64,000 bases of DNA, taken from positions 121,858 through 185,857 of the forward strand of contig NZ_FOTK01000009.1 of NCBI RefSeq assembly GCF_900114535.1. Direction: 5' to 3'. This document shows, piece after piece, positions 36,970 through 45,480 of this stretch; within the stretch, counting starts at the first letter, position 1, and each line of letters begins with the position of its first letter. The position numbers and the translations under genes are program-made. The notes under the pieces were generated by a model. The model was not told the DNA's origin and made no database searches. It saw only the letters and a program-made list of their open reading frames with translations. The stretch is from Methylobacterium pseudosasicola. GTDB taxonomy: Bacteria; Pseudomonadota; Alphaproteobacteria; Rhizobiales; Beijerinckiaceae.

Positions 36970-37073
36970 CTAGAGCATCGTCCCGAAAGGTGGTCACCGG
37001 CTTTCGGAAAAAGACGATGCCAATCAAAAAGCTAGCGCGTCGTGCCGGTTCCGATATCCGGCACGACGCGCTA
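36970..37073. repeat. Family B repeat, long copy, containing the motB stop codon
   Basis: CTAGAGCATCGTCCCGAAAG, GTGG, CCGGCTTTCGGAAAAAGACG, ATGC form one palindrome, followed by a second, GCGCGTCGTGCC...GGCACGACGCGC. The final CTA (37071-37073) is the motB TAG stop on the minus strand. A close copy is at 43043-43147. Confidence 0.85.
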
Positions 37074-37904
37074 AGGCAGCCCCTTCACGTTCGGTACCGG
37101 GGGCGCCTCCTTCATCAGCGTCACCGTCACCCGGCGGTTGGCCGCGAGATAGGGGTTGTCGGGAAACATCGGCTCGGTGTCGGCCTTGCCGGAGACCGAG
37201 GCGAAGCGGTCGTCCGGCAGCCCTGAGCCGGCCAAGATCTCCCGGACGCTGAGCGCCCGGCCCGCCGACAGCTCCCAGGGCGGCGCGAGCAGGCGCTGGC
37301 CCGGCCGTTCGGTGGCGGTGAAGCCCGTGATGGCGATGCGGTTCGGCATCTGGCGCAGGGTCGGGGCGAGCTTCTCCAGCAGGCGCCGGGTGCGCTCGTT
37401 CGGGCGGGTCGAGCCGTCCGGGAACATCGAGCGCCCGTCCTGGTCGACGATCGACAGGTCGAGGCCCTGTTCGGAGCGGACGATCACCACGTTCTTCGAC
37501 AATTCGGCGATATCCGGCATGTCCTGCAGCGCCTGCCGCAGGGAGGCCGCCGCGAGGCCGAAATTGTCCGGCTCGCCGGTCTCGGTCAGGCCGAATTCGC
37601 TGCTCTGGTCGCGCTGGGGCGGCGTCGTCCGGTCGGTGGCTTTTTCCGGCGGGATGCTGCGCAGGTATTTGACGTGGTCGGCCGCCGGCAGGCCCTCGGA
37701 TTCGAGGATGCCGGCGAACTTCGATTCCTTGTTCACCCCGAAGGCGTCGCGCATCGAGCCGGCGACCACCTGCATCTTCTTCTGGTCCTGCGTCGAATAG
37801 GCCGCGACCATCACGAAGAAGCTCATCAGGAGCGCCATCAGGTCGGCGAAGGTCACGAACCAGCCGTGACCGCCATGGGCGCCGCCGCGCTTCCGTCTGG
37901 CCAT
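37071..37904 (-). CDS. motB: MotB-type flagellar motor stator protein
   Basis: 277 aa. The N-terminus GGHGWFVTFADLMALLMSFF holds the single helix with the proton-carrying Asp (FADLM), followed by the plug-like segment YSTQDQKKMQ. A long periplasmic linker leads to the OmpA-like peptidoglycan-binding domain (~165-270): ITGFTATERPGQRLL, WELSAGRALSVREIL and NPYLAANRRVTVTL. It starts 1 bp after the motA stop. The C-terminus is within a family B repeat. No other flagellar genes are in the window. Confidence 0.9.
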   Translation of the reverse strand: MARRKRGGAHGGHGWFVTFADLMALLMSFFVMVAAYSTQDQKKMQVVAGSMRDAFGVNKESKFAGILESEGLPAADHVKYLRSIPPEKATDRTTPPQRDQSSEFGLTETGEPDNFGLAAASLRQALQDMPDIAELSKNVVIVRSEQGLDLSIVDQDGRSMFPDGSTRPNERTRRLLEKLAPTLRQMPNRIAITGFTATERPGQRLLAPPWELSAGRALSVREILAGSGLPDDRFASVSGKADTEPMFPDNPYLAANRRVTVTLMKEAPPVPNVKGLP

Positions 37905-37905
37905 A

Positions 37906-38679
37906 TCAGGTGGCCGGCTCCATCAGCGCTTCACGATGGTTGTGCGGCAGGTAGGCGACCAGCATCTCGCGCACCAGCATCGGGCTCTTCTGGTCGCGGA
38001 TCATCAGGATGCCGTCGATGATCAGCGAGCGGGAGACGTCCTCCTCCTCCAGCTTCACGTGCAGCTTGTCGGCGAGCGGCAGGGCAATCAGGTTGGCGAT
38101 CACGGCGCCGTACAGGGTGGCGAGCAGGGCGGTCGCCATGGCGGGGCCGAGCTTCGACGGGTCGGACATGTTGGCGAACATCGCCACCATGCCGAGGATC
38201 GTGCCGATCATGCCCCAGGCCGGGGCGCAGTCGCCGTAGGCCCGGTAGACCTTCGAGCCCTCGTCGAGATGCATCAGGAAGTTGTCCCGGTCCCGCTCCA
38301 TCGTGTCGCGGATGAAGTCCCGGTCGTAGCCGTCGGCGATGTAGCGCGCGCCCTGCGCCAGGAACGGGTCGGAGATCTCCATGTTCTCCAGCGCCATCGG
38401 GCCGGACTTGCGGACCACCTCGGCGAGCTTGGTGATCTCCTCGATCAGCTCCTGCGGCTTCACCGAGCGCATCATGAACGCGAAGCGCAGGCCCATCGGC
38501 AGGCCGTGGACGATCACCGAGAACGGGAACCGGATCATCGTCGCCGCGGTGGCGCCGCCGAACACCACGACCGCCGCGTGCTCCGACGCGTAGGCCCCGA
38601 AATGGCCGCCATCGAGCATGATCAGCCCGACCACGACGCCGAGGCCCGAGAGGAGACCGAGTGCGGTTGCGAGATCCAT
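37906..38679 (-). CDS. motA: MotA-type flagellar motor stator protein
   Basis: 257 aa from ATG 38679 (MDLATALGLLSGLGVVVGLI; ATG 38697 is an alternative). Four membrane helices: ~6-24, ~30-55, ~150-172 and ~180-205. The loop with conserved charged residues (IADGYDRDFIRDTMERDRDN) and the MotA/TolQ/ExbB signature (APAWGMIGTILGMVAMFANM, then GPAMATALLATLYGAVIANL) are clear. The short form resembles PomA/MotP/MotA of the 250-aa class. Together with MotB it makes the torque-generating ion channel. The leader between motA and ndvA is 279 bp with no gene. Confidence 0.92.
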   Translation of the reverse strand: MDLATALGLLSGLGVVVGLIMLDGGHFGAYASEHAAVVVFGGATAATMIRFPFSVIVHGLPMGLRFAFMMRSVKPQELIEEITKLAEVVRKSGPMALENMEISDPFLAQGARYIADGYDRDFIRDTMERDRDNFLMHLDEGSKVYRAYGDCAPAWGMIGTILGMVAMFANMSDPSKLGPAMATALLATLYGAVIANLIALPLADKLHVKLEEEDVSRSLIIDGILMIRDQKSPMLVREMLVAYLPHNHREALMEPAT

Positions 38680-38738
38680 GCTGCGGCGCTCGGTCAAAAA
38701 TTACAAAACAGCCATCCCCGCAGTCGCTTGCGGCCAGG

Positions 38739-38747
38739 TTATTCACA
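38739..38747 (+). promoter_or_regulatory. Single DnaA-box-like 9-mer
   Basis: TTATTCACA fits the TTWTNCACA DnaA-box consensus. It is alone, in the motA/ndvA intergenic space. Without clustered boxes it is more likely a titration or transcription site, or chance, than an origin. Confidence 0.25.
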
Positions 38748-38958
38748 GCGGTAGGAAATCTTGCTGAACGAACCGTAAAGGCGATGGCTTCGACCCTGTA
38801 GAGGGCCGTCATCGCCCGTTCAGGCGCGCTCGGGCATAAGCCGTGTCGTGTGAGGGGTTTGGCGGCGGAATCAGCGAGATCCGCCCGCCGCCCGGACCTT
38901 AAGAGGTGGCGCGAGACCCGGACACACGGGCCGCGCCGGGGGTGTCGGAGCTGTGACG

Positions 38959-40737
38959 ATGGTTCGTCTGTACGGGCGGGTCCTGGGTTTCCTGAAGGCG
39001 GAACGGCGGCTGGCCATCGGTCTGGCCGCCACCAACGTCGTGCTGGCGATCGCGGCGTTCGCCGAGCCGCTGCTCATGGGCCGGATCATCGATCAGCTCA
39101 CCCACCTCAAGCGCGGCGGCAACGCCATGGCCACCATGCTGCCCCTGCTGGCGGCCTGGGTGGCGTTCGGCTTCTTCACCATCGCGGCGGGCGTGTTCAT
39201 CGCGCTCCACGCCGACCGGCTGGCCCACCGCAACCGCCTCTCCGCGATGGCGAGCTATTTCGAGCACGTGCTCGACCTGCCGCTCGCCTTCCACTCGGCC
39301 AACCATTCCGGCCGGGTCCTGAAGGCGATGCTGGAGGGCACAAACGGCATGGCCTGGCTGTGGCTCGGCTTCTTCCGGGACCACCTCGTCGCCCTGGTCT
39401 CCCTGGTCGTGCTCCTGCCGATGACCCTGTTCATCAACTGGCAGCTCGGCTCGATCCTGGTCGTGCTGGTGCTGGCCTTCACGGCGCTCACCACCTTCGT
39501 GATGCGCCGGACCGAGACCCTCCAGGGTCAGGTCGAGGAATTCAATTCGGGCCTCGCCGCCCACGCCTCCGATGCGCTCGGCAACGTCGCGGTGATCCAG
39601 TCCTTCACCCGCGCCAAGGCCGAGAAGGACGCGATGCGCGGCATCATCACCAACCTGCTGGCTGCCCAGATCCCGGTCCTGTCCTGGTGGGCACTCGCCA
39701 ACGTGGCGACCCGGGCCTCGGCGACCATCACCATGACGGCGATCTTCGTCACCGGCATCTGGCTGTACCAGGCCGGCACCACCACGGTGGGCGAAGTCGT
39801 GGCCTTCATGAGCCTGGCCACCGCCTTCGTGGCGCGCCTCGACCACGTGGTCGGCTTCGTCAACGGCCTGTTCCAGCAGGCGCCCAAGATCGCCGAGTTC
39901 TTCGAGATCTACGACACCGTGCCGGCGGTGGCCGACCGTCCGCATGCCCGGCAGGTCGCCCGCTTCGAGGGCGAGGTCACCTTCGACAACGTCGCCTTCT
40001 CGTATGACGGCCGGCGCAAGGCTCTGGACGGCGTCTCGTTCTCGGCCCGTCCCGGCGAGACGATCGCGCTGGTCGGCACCACCGGCTCGGGCAAGTCGAC
40101 GACGCTCGGCCTCCTGCACCGCAGCTTCGATCCGGCCTCCGGGGCGATCCGCATCGACGATATCGACGTGCGCGACATCGGCCTCTCGTCCCTGCGCCAC
40201 AACATCGGCGTGGTGTTCCAGGAGCCGATGCTGTTCGCCCGCTCGATCCGCGAGAACCTCCAGGTCGGCTGCCCGGACGCCACCGATGCCGAGATGCTCG
40301 ACGCCCTGGAGCGCGCCCAGGCCGGTGCCTTCATGGCCCGCCAGCCCGCGGGGCTCGACACGGTGATCGGCGAGCGCGGCCGCTCGCTCTCCGGCGGCGA
40401 GCGCCAGCGGCTCTCGATCGCCCGGGCGCTCCTGAAGAACCCGCCGATCCTGATCCTCGACGAGGCGACCTCGGCGCTGGACGCCGCCACCGAGCGCAAG
40501 CTCCAGGGCGCCCTGGAGGCCGTGATGGAGGGACGCACCACCTTCGTGATCGCCCACCGGCTCGCCACGATCCGCAACGCCGACCGCATCCTGGTCTTCC
40601 ACGAGGGCCGGATCGTCGAGGCCGGCACGTTCGACGCGCTGGTCGCCCAAAACGGCCGCTTCACCGAGCTCGCCCGGGCCCAGTTCATGGCGGCCGAGGC
40701 CGACGAGACCGAGGGGCGGCTGGCCCTGGCGGCGTGA
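38959..40737 (+). CDS. ndvA: Cyclic beta-1,2-glucan ABC exporter, NdvA/ChvA type
   Basis: 592 aa fused permease-ATPase that would export cyclic glucan to the periplasm for osmotic adaptation and host interaction. Six helices occupy residues ~20-300. The nucleotide-binding domain has Walker A GTTGSGKST, the Q-loop FQEPMLFARSIRENLQVG, signature LSGGERQRLS and Walker B ILILDEATSALDA, plus the switch His in IAHRLATIR. MVRLYGRVLGFLKAERR at the start and the EGTNGMAWLWLGFFRDHL segment match NdvA. GGAG at 38947-38950 is 8 nt before ATG 38959, so I prefer that to GTG 38953. No ndvB is in the window. Confidence 0.9.
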   Translation: MVRLYGRVLGFLKAERRLAIGLAATNVVLAIAAFAEPLLMGRIIDQLTHLKRGGNAMATMLPLLAAWVAFGFFTIAAGVFIALHADRLAHRNRLSAMASYFEHVLDLPLAFHSANHSGRVLKAMLEGTNGMAWLWLGFFRDHLVALVSLVVLLPMTLFINWQLGSILVVLVLAFTALTTFVMRRTETLQGQVEEFNSGLAAHASDALGNVAVIQSFTRAKAEKDAMRGIITNLLAAQIPVLSWWALANVATRASATITMTAIFVTGIWLYQAGTTTVGEVVAFMSLATAFVARLDHVVGFVNGLFQQAPKIAEFFEIYDTVPAVADRPHARQVARFEGEVTFDNVAFSYDGRRKALDGVSFSARPGETIALVGTTGSGKSTTLGLLHRSFDPASGAIRIDDIDVRDIGLSSLRHNIGVVFQEPMLFARSIRENLQVGCPDATDAEMLDALERAQAGAFMARQPAGLDTVIGERGRSLSGGERQRLSIARALLKNPPILILDEATSALDAATERKLQGALEAVMEGRTTFVIAHRLATIRNADRILVFHEGRIVEAGTFDALVAQNGRFTELARAQFMAAEADETEGRLALAA

Positions 40738-40753
40738 GGCGCCGAGCCATGGG

Positions 40754-40863
40754 TATCCAAAGGGCTCAGCCCTTTGGCGGGTGATCAGGGCGGAGCCCTG
40801 ATGGAACAGCATCCAGGGCTCCGCCCTGGACCCGCAAAAGGTCCCGACCTTTTGAATCCATGA
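40754..40863. repeat. Family A repeat, complete copy
   Basis: Complete modules in order: TATCCAAAGGGCTCAGCCCT, TTGGCGGG, TGATCAGGGCGGAGCCCTGA, CCAGGGCTCCGCCCTGGACC, CGCAAAAGGTCCCGACCTTT, TGAATCCATGA. Best reference copy for the family. Confidence 0.88.
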
Positions 40864-40942
40864 TTCTTCAACGATCGAAGCTAGAGTGTCTCGGGAGCGG
40901 TCGCCCGGAGGGCGGCCGTCCCGACCATGCGAGTCCCGAACC

Positions 40943-41659
40943 ATGCTGCGTGAGATCGTCCTCGACACCGAGACCACCGGCACGGAGGCGCGCAACGGCG
41001 ACCGGCTGATCGAGATCGGCGCGGTCGAGCTGCTCAACCACATCCCCACCGGCCGGACCTTCCACCGCTACTGCAACCCGCAGCGGGCGGTCTCCGAGGG
41101 CGCGTTCAACGTCCACGGCCTGTCGGACGCTTTCCTGTCCGACAAGCCGGTTTTTTCCGAGATCGTCGGCGAGCTGCTGGCCTTCCTGGCGGACGGGCGC
41201 CTCGTCATCCACAACGCGCCGTTCGATGTCGGCTTCCTCAACATGGAATATGCCCGGCTCGGGGCGAACGCGCCGCCGCCGATCCAGCTGGACGACGTGG
41301 TCGACACTCTGCCGATGGCCCGGCGCAAGCACCCGGGCGCGGCCAACAACCTCGATGCCCTGTGCAACCGCTACGGCATCGATACCAGCCGGCGCACGAA
41401 GCACGGGGCGCTCCTCGACGCGCAGATCCTGGCCGAGGTCTATGTCGAGCTGCTGGGCGGGAAGCAGACCAGCTTGGGGCTCATGGATGCCCAGGCCGGC
41501 CCGGTGGTCCGGACCGTCGCCCAGGCGGCTCCGGCGGCCCCGCGGCCCTATCGCAGCCGACTTACGGATGAGGAGCGGACCCGGCACGACAGCTTCCGGG
41601 CGAGCCTCGGGCCGGCGGCGATCTGGGCCGATTATATCGGCGCCGACGACCCGGCCTGA
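40943..41659 (+). CDS. dnaQ: DnaQ-like 3'-5' exonuclease, DNA polymerase III epsilon
   Basis: 238-aa proofreading exonuclease. The DEDDh motifs are visible: ExoI REIVLDTETTGTE, ExoII VIHNAPFDVGFLNMEY and ExoIII KHGALLDAQILAEVY with the catalytic His. AVSEGAFNVHGLSDAFL is characteristic of epsilon. The C-terminal region (YRSRLTDEERTRHDSFRASL) should contact the polymerase alpha subunit. I use the ATG at 40943 (MLREIVLDTETTG), where the exonuclease fold begins. Confidence 0.95.
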   Translation: MLREIVLDTETTGTEARNGDRLIEIGAVELLNHIPTGRTFHRYCNPQRAVSEGAFNVHGLSDAFLSDKPVFSEIVGELLAFLADGRLVIHNAPFDVGFLNMEYARLGANAPPPIQLDDVVDTLPMARRKHPGAANNLDALCNRYGIDTSRRTKHGALLDAQILAEVYVELLGGKQTSLGLMDAQAGPVVRTVAQAAPAAPRPYRSRLTDEERTRHDSFRASLGPAAIWADYIGADDPA

Positions 41660-41768
41660 CCGGCCTTGCCGCATCGCACATCGGCCTCTATTGCGTCGCA
41701 CCATATGTCGACCTTCGCGCCATCCCGGCCGCGACACGGACGCTGATGTGACCAAGCGTGCACCCATC

Positions 41769-43037
41769 ATGGATCCCTTCAGCAAGCTGAAGGATATGCA
41801 GGACGGCGCCCGCGACCGGGCTGCGCATTCGCCCTTCGCCGACATGATCGAGGCGACCCGCCTGACCAGTCTCGGCCGCCTGGACGAGGCGACCGCCCTG
41901 ATCCAGCGCAGCTTCGGCTACACCACCGCGCCGCCGCCGGAGCCGGAAGCGCCGGCCCCCCAGCCCCCGCCCCCCCGTGACGACGCGCAGGGGACTGTCC
42001 GGCGCAATGCCGCCGCGGAGACCCGGAACGCGTCGCGCGGCCCGATCGTCGAGCCGGCGGTGCGGGTCCGCAAGGCGGTCGGCAAGGTCGTGAGCGGCCT
42101 CGCGCCGGTGCTGAAGGGGCTGGGCCGCCCGCGCCGCGCGGCAGCCCGGCCGGCGACGCCCCGAAAGCCCGCCCGCGAGAGCCGCTTCGTCGCCCTCAGC
42201 CACGCCGAGCCGGCCGGCAGCCGCGACTACAAGCTGTTCGTCCCGAGCAATCCGGTCGAGCCGGCGCCGCTCATCGTGATGCTGCATGGCTGCATGCAGA
42301 ACCCGGACGATTTCGCCGCCGGCACCGGCATGAACGTCCTGGCCGAGCGCGAGGGCTTCTTCGTCGTCTATCCGAGCCAGAGCCGGCAGGCCCATGTCCA
42401 GCGCTGCTGGAACTGGTACGAGCCGCGCGACCAGCGCCGGGAATCCGGCGAGGCCGCGATCATCGCGGGTATCACCCGGGCCGTGATGGCGGATCACCCG
42501 ATCGACCCGAGCCGGGTCTACATCGCGGGCATGTCGGCGGGGGGCGCGGCCGCCCTGAACATCGCCCGGGCCTATCCCGACCTCTACGCCGCGGTGGGCG
42601 TGCATTCGGGCCTCGCCGCCGGCTGCGCCCGCGATATCGGCTCGGCGCTGATGGCCATGCAGGTCGGCGCGCCCGGCCTCGGCACTGCGGCCTCCTTCGG
42701 CGCCTCGACGGCCGGCCAGCGCATCCCCACCATCGTGTTCCACGGCGAGGACGACGGCACCGTGAGCGTGCGCAACGCCGACCAGGTGCTGGCCCAGGCC
42801 AACGTCGCCGGCCTGACCGCCCGGTCCGAGACCTTCGAGGGCCGCGGCCACCCCTTCACCCGCACCCGCTACCAGGACGAGACCGGCGGGGTCGTGGTCG
42901 AGGATTGGCGGGTGCGCGGCGCCGGCCATGCCTGGTCGGGCGGCCGTCCCGAGGGCAGCTACACCGATGTCGACGGCCCCGACGCCTCCCGGGCGATGCT
43001 CGACTTCTTCGCCGAGCACCGGCTCGGGCCGCGGTAA
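41769..43037 (+). CDS. PHB-depolymerase-family esterase
   Basis: 422 aa alpha/beta hydrolase of the extracellular PHB depolymerase/Est_PHB family. Residues 1-140 are a non-conserved region with Pro-rich and Arg-rich stretches and no clear signal peptide. The catalytic domain starts near RDYKLFVPSN; the oxyanion segment LIVMLHGCMQNPDDFAAGTG, the lipase box GMSAGGAAAL (Ser near 257), VFHGEDDGTVS with Asp and GAGHAWSGG with His complete the triad. WNWYEPRDQRRESGE is typical of the family. Likely substrates are polyhydroxyalkanoate or other esters. ATG 41769 (MDPFSKLKDMQDGAR). Confidence 0.9.
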   Translation: MDPFSKLKDMQDGARDRAAHSPFADMIEATRLTSLGRLDEATALIQRSFGYTTAPPPEPEAPAPQPPPPRDDAQGTVRRNAAAETRNASRGPIVEPAVRVRKAVGKVVSGLAPVLKGLGRPRRAAARPATPRKPARESRFVALSHAEPAGSRDYKLFVPSNPVEPAPLIVMLHGCMQNPDDFAAGTGMNVLAEREGFFVVYPSQSRQAHVQRCWNWYEPRDQRRESGEAAIIAGITRAVMADHPIDPSRVYIAGMSAGGAAALNIARAYPDLYAAVGVHSGLAAGCARDIGSALMAMQVGAPGLGTAASFGASTAGQRIPTIVFHGEDDGTVSVRNADQVLAQANVAGLTARSETFEGRGHPFTRTRYQDETGGVVVEDWRVRGAGHAWSGGRPEGSYTDVDGPDASRAMLDFFAEHRLGPR

Positions 43038-43042
43038 GTCGC

Positions 43043-43147
43043 CAGAGCATCATCCCGAAAGGTGGATTCCGGCTTTCGGAAAAAGATGATGCACAATCAA
43101 GAGCCTAGAGCGTCGTCCCGGTTCTGATTCCCGGGACGACGCTCTAG
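43043..43147. repeat. Family B repeat, long copy
   Basis: CAGAGCATCATCCCGAAAGG, TGG, CCGGCTTTCGGAAAAAGATG, ATGC, then CTAGAGCGTCGTCCCGG... CCGGGACGACGCTCTAG. Same two-palindrome design as 36970-37073. Confidence 0.85.
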
Positions 43148-43168
43148 GATCGGGGCGAGCCCGGAGAC

Positions 43169-43223
43169 TTGCAGGGCGCTGCCCTGCACCCGCAAAAGGT
43201 CCCGGACCTTTTGAAACCGTGAC
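43169..43223. repeat. Family A repeat, right half
   Basis: CTTGCAGGGCGCTGCCCTGC, ACCCGCAAAAGGTCCCGGAC, CTTTTGAAACCGTGAC. It lies 11 bp upstream of the HAD hydrolase start; the usual CCATGAC is here CCGTGAC, out of frame with the gene. Confidence 0.82.
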
Positions 43224-43234
43224 CGGACCCATCC

Positions 43235-44116
43235 ATGACCGCACCGATCCCGACCCTCGACGGCCTCGCGCAGGTGGCGGAGCGCTACGACCTGCTCCTC
43301 TGCGATGTCTGGGGCGTGCTGCATGATGGCCAGAAGGCTCATGTCCCGGCCGGCGAGGCGCTGATCCGGTTCCGCAACCTGCCGGGACCGCGGCCCCGCC
43401 GGGTGGTCCTGGTCTCGAACGCGCCCCGGCCGGGGGACGGGGTGGGACGCATCCTCGACCGGTTCGGGGTGCCGCGCGAAGCCTACGACGCGATCCTGAC
43501 CTCGGGGGACCTCACCCGGGAGCTGATCGCCGGGCGTCCGGGCGCCCGGATCCGGCATCTCGGGCCGGAGCGCGACCTCGGCATCTTCAAAGACCTCGAC
43601 CTCAGTCTCGTCGCCGAGGAGGAGGCCGACCTCGTCGTCTGCACCGGCTTGTTCGACGACCGCAGCGAGACCGCCGACGATTACCGCGCGGAGCTCATGC
43701 GCCTGGCCGCCCGGGGCCTCACGATGATCTGCGCCAATCCCGACCTCGTGGTCGAGAGCGGCAACCGGCTGATTCCCTGCGCCGGCCTGCTGGCGGCGGC
43801 TTATGCCGAGCTCGGCGGCACCGTGATCTATGCGGGCAAGCCGCACCGCCCGGTCTACGAGGCGGCGCTCGCCAAGGGCGCTGAGCTCACGGGCGCGCCG
43901 GTGGATCCGGCCCGGGTGATGGCGATCGGCGACGCGATCCGCACCGACATCGCCGGCGCCCGCGGCTTCGGCATCGCCAGCCTGCTGGTGGCGCGCGGCA
44001 TCCACGCCGAGGAACTCGGCGTCTCGGCCGAGCACCACCGCCTCGGCGACGTCGCCGAATGGCTCGGCCGCCAGGTGGTGCATCCGGACGCGGTGATCGA
44101 GCGGCTGGTCTGGTAG
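43235..44116 (+). CDS. HAD-type hydrolase, TIGR01459 family
   Basis: 293 aa. Motif I is LLLCDVWGVLHDG with the nucleophile Asp; VVLVSNAPRPGDGVGRILD supplies the Ser/Thr of motif II; IYAGKPHRPVYEAAL gives the Lys; MAIGDAIRTDIAGARGFGI gives motif IV. NDP-like cap sequence between ~95 and 195. This subgroup of HAD phosphatases (NagD-like) occurs in alphaproteobacteria with unknown substrate. The ATG at 43235 (MTAPIPTLDG) lies just past a family A repeat. It precedes the hydratase gene by 35 bp, possibly co-transcribed. Confidence 0.9.
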   Translation: MTAPIPTLDGLAQVAERYDLLLCDVWGVLHDGQKAHVPAGEALIRFRNLPGPRPRRVVLVSNAPRPGDGVGRILDRFGVPREAYDAILTSGDLTRELIAGRPGARIRHLGPERDLGIFKDLDLSLVAEEEADLVVCTGLFDDRSETADDYRAELMRLAARGLTMICANPDLVVESGNRLIPCAGLLAAAYAELGGTVIYAGKPHRPVYEAALAKGAELTGAPVDPARVMAIGDAIRTDIAGARGFGIASLLVARGIHAEELGVSAEHHRLGDVAEWLGRQVVHPDAVIERLVW

Positions 44117-44151
44117 AGCCTCGTCCCCGGCCGCCATGCTACGGGGCGGGG

Positions 44152-44976
44152 ATGACAGAGCCCGTCCCCGCCGCCACCCATGCCCGCACCATCCTGGCGG
44201 CGCACGAGCATCGCCGGTCGATCGCGCCCCTGACCGGCTGGGATGCCGGCCTGGATCTGCCCGCCGCCTACCGGGTGGCCGCGGAGGTTCGGCGCCTGCG
44301 CATGGCACGCGGCGAACGTCCGGTGGGCCGCAAGATCGGCTTCACCAACACCACCCTGTGGGACACCTACGGCGTCCACGCGCCGATCTGGGGCGATGTC
44401 TACGACACGACCCTGCAGGAGCGCGCCGCCCTAACCGGCCCGGTCCCGCTCGCCGCTCTGGTCGAGCCGCGGATCGAGCCGGAGATCGTGTTCGGGCTCG
44501 CCCGGGCGCCTGAGCCCGGCCTGGATGACGCGGCCCTGCTCGGCTGCCTCGCCTGGGCGGCGCAGGGGTTCGAGCTGGTGCAGTCGCTGTTCCCCGGCTG
44601 GCGCTTCGCCGCCCCCGACACGGTGGCGGCCTTCGGGCTGCACGGGTTGCTGGTGCTCGGCGAGCGGGTGCCGCTCACGGCGGATTCGGCGCAAGCCTGG
44701 ATCGACGCCCTCGCGGGGTTCTCCGTCGATCTGCTCCGGGACGGCGCAGTCGCCGACCGGGGCAGCGCCCGCAACGTGCTGGGCGGTGGCCCCCTCGCAG
44801 CCCTCCGGCACCTCGTTGATGTGTTGGCTAACGACCCGGTAAGCCCGCCGCTCGCAGCCGGCGAAATCGTCACCACCGGGACGCTCACCGACGCCCTGCC
44901 GGTGGCGTCCGGGCAGGTCTGGAACACGCGGCTGTCCGGGCTGTCGCTGCCCGGCCTCGACCTCGCCCTGGCCTGA
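44152..44976 (+). CDS. 2-keto-4-pentenoate hydratase/fumarylacetoacetate-hydrolase-fold enzyme
   Basis: 274 aa from ATG 44152 (MTEPVPAATHARTILAAHEH). Family signs: RPVGRKIGFTNTTLWDTYGV near the N-terminus, LVEPRIEPEIVFGLAR with the metal-binding Glu residues, then QGFELVQSLFPGWRF and TTGTLTDALPVASGQ. The group hydrates 2-oxopent-4-enoate or decarboxylates 4-oxalocrotonate in aromatic meta-cleavage. No other aromatic-degradation gene is nearby, so the actual substrate is unclear. Probably in the same unit as the HAD gene. Confidence 0.85.
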   Translation: MTEPVPAATHARTILAAHEHRRSIAPLTGWDAGLDLPAAYRVAAEVRRLRMARGERPVGRKIGFTNTTLWDTYGVHAPIWGDVYDTTLQERAALTGPVPLAALVEPRIEPEIVFGLARAPEPGLDDAALLGCLAWAAQGFELVQSLFPGWRFAAPDTVAAFGLHGLLVLGERVPLTADSAQAWIDALAGFSVDLLRDGAVADRGSARNVLGGGPLAALRHLVDVLANDPVSPPLAAGEIVTTGTLTDALPVASGQVWNTRLSGLSLPGLDLALA

Positions 44977-45215
44977 CGCGATCGGACGCGTCTGCATCCG
45001 CCCGCACAAAGACCCTCGCTCGCGTGTTTCCGGCACAAAGCCGCCGGGCATCCGTGGGAAATCCCTCGCGGGTGGCGCCGGATGGGGTAAGGCGAGACGG
45101 GGCGGCTGCGTGCGGCACGCGATTCGCCCTGTCCCGCACATCATCGCCCTGGTCTCGGCCCGACCGCGACATGGGGGCGTTGGTGATGATTAGCCGACAT
45201 GCCACATGCTGAGCC

Positions 45216-45470
45216 ATGCCTGGACGCACGCGGAGCCGCTACACCACCTTCCTGGTCTCCGTGACCGCCGAGCGATCCGGCGGCCGGGGCCGCTCGACTG
45301 CCAAGCCGGCTCCGCTGGTCTACGCGGTGATGAAGCCCAATGCCGAGGCGGCCATGGAGGCGGTGCGGTCGCTGGCCGAGGGGCCGGTCGTGGTCGCCAT
45401 CGTGGGCAGCCTGTCGACGCGGGTGTCCAAGGGGCTCAAGCTGAAACCGGGCGAGCCGCGCGCGGTGTGA
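45216..45470 (+). CDS. Small hypothetical protein (84 aa)
   Basis: ATG 45216 (MPGRTRSRYTTFLVSVTAER). Basic N-terminus, then LVYAVMKPNAEAAMEAVRSL and PVVVAIVGSLSTRVSKGLKL, a plausible alpha-beta mini fold; ends GEPRAV. I recognise no family. It converges with petR, whose stop is 10 bp away. Upstream 44977-45215 holds no clear feature. Confidence 0.5.
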   Translation: MPGRTRSRYTTFLVSVTAERSGGRGRSTAKPAPLVYAVMKPNAEAAMEAVRSLAEGPVVVAIVGSLSTRVSKGLKLKPGEPRAV

Positions 45471-45480
45471 GGCATCGGCC

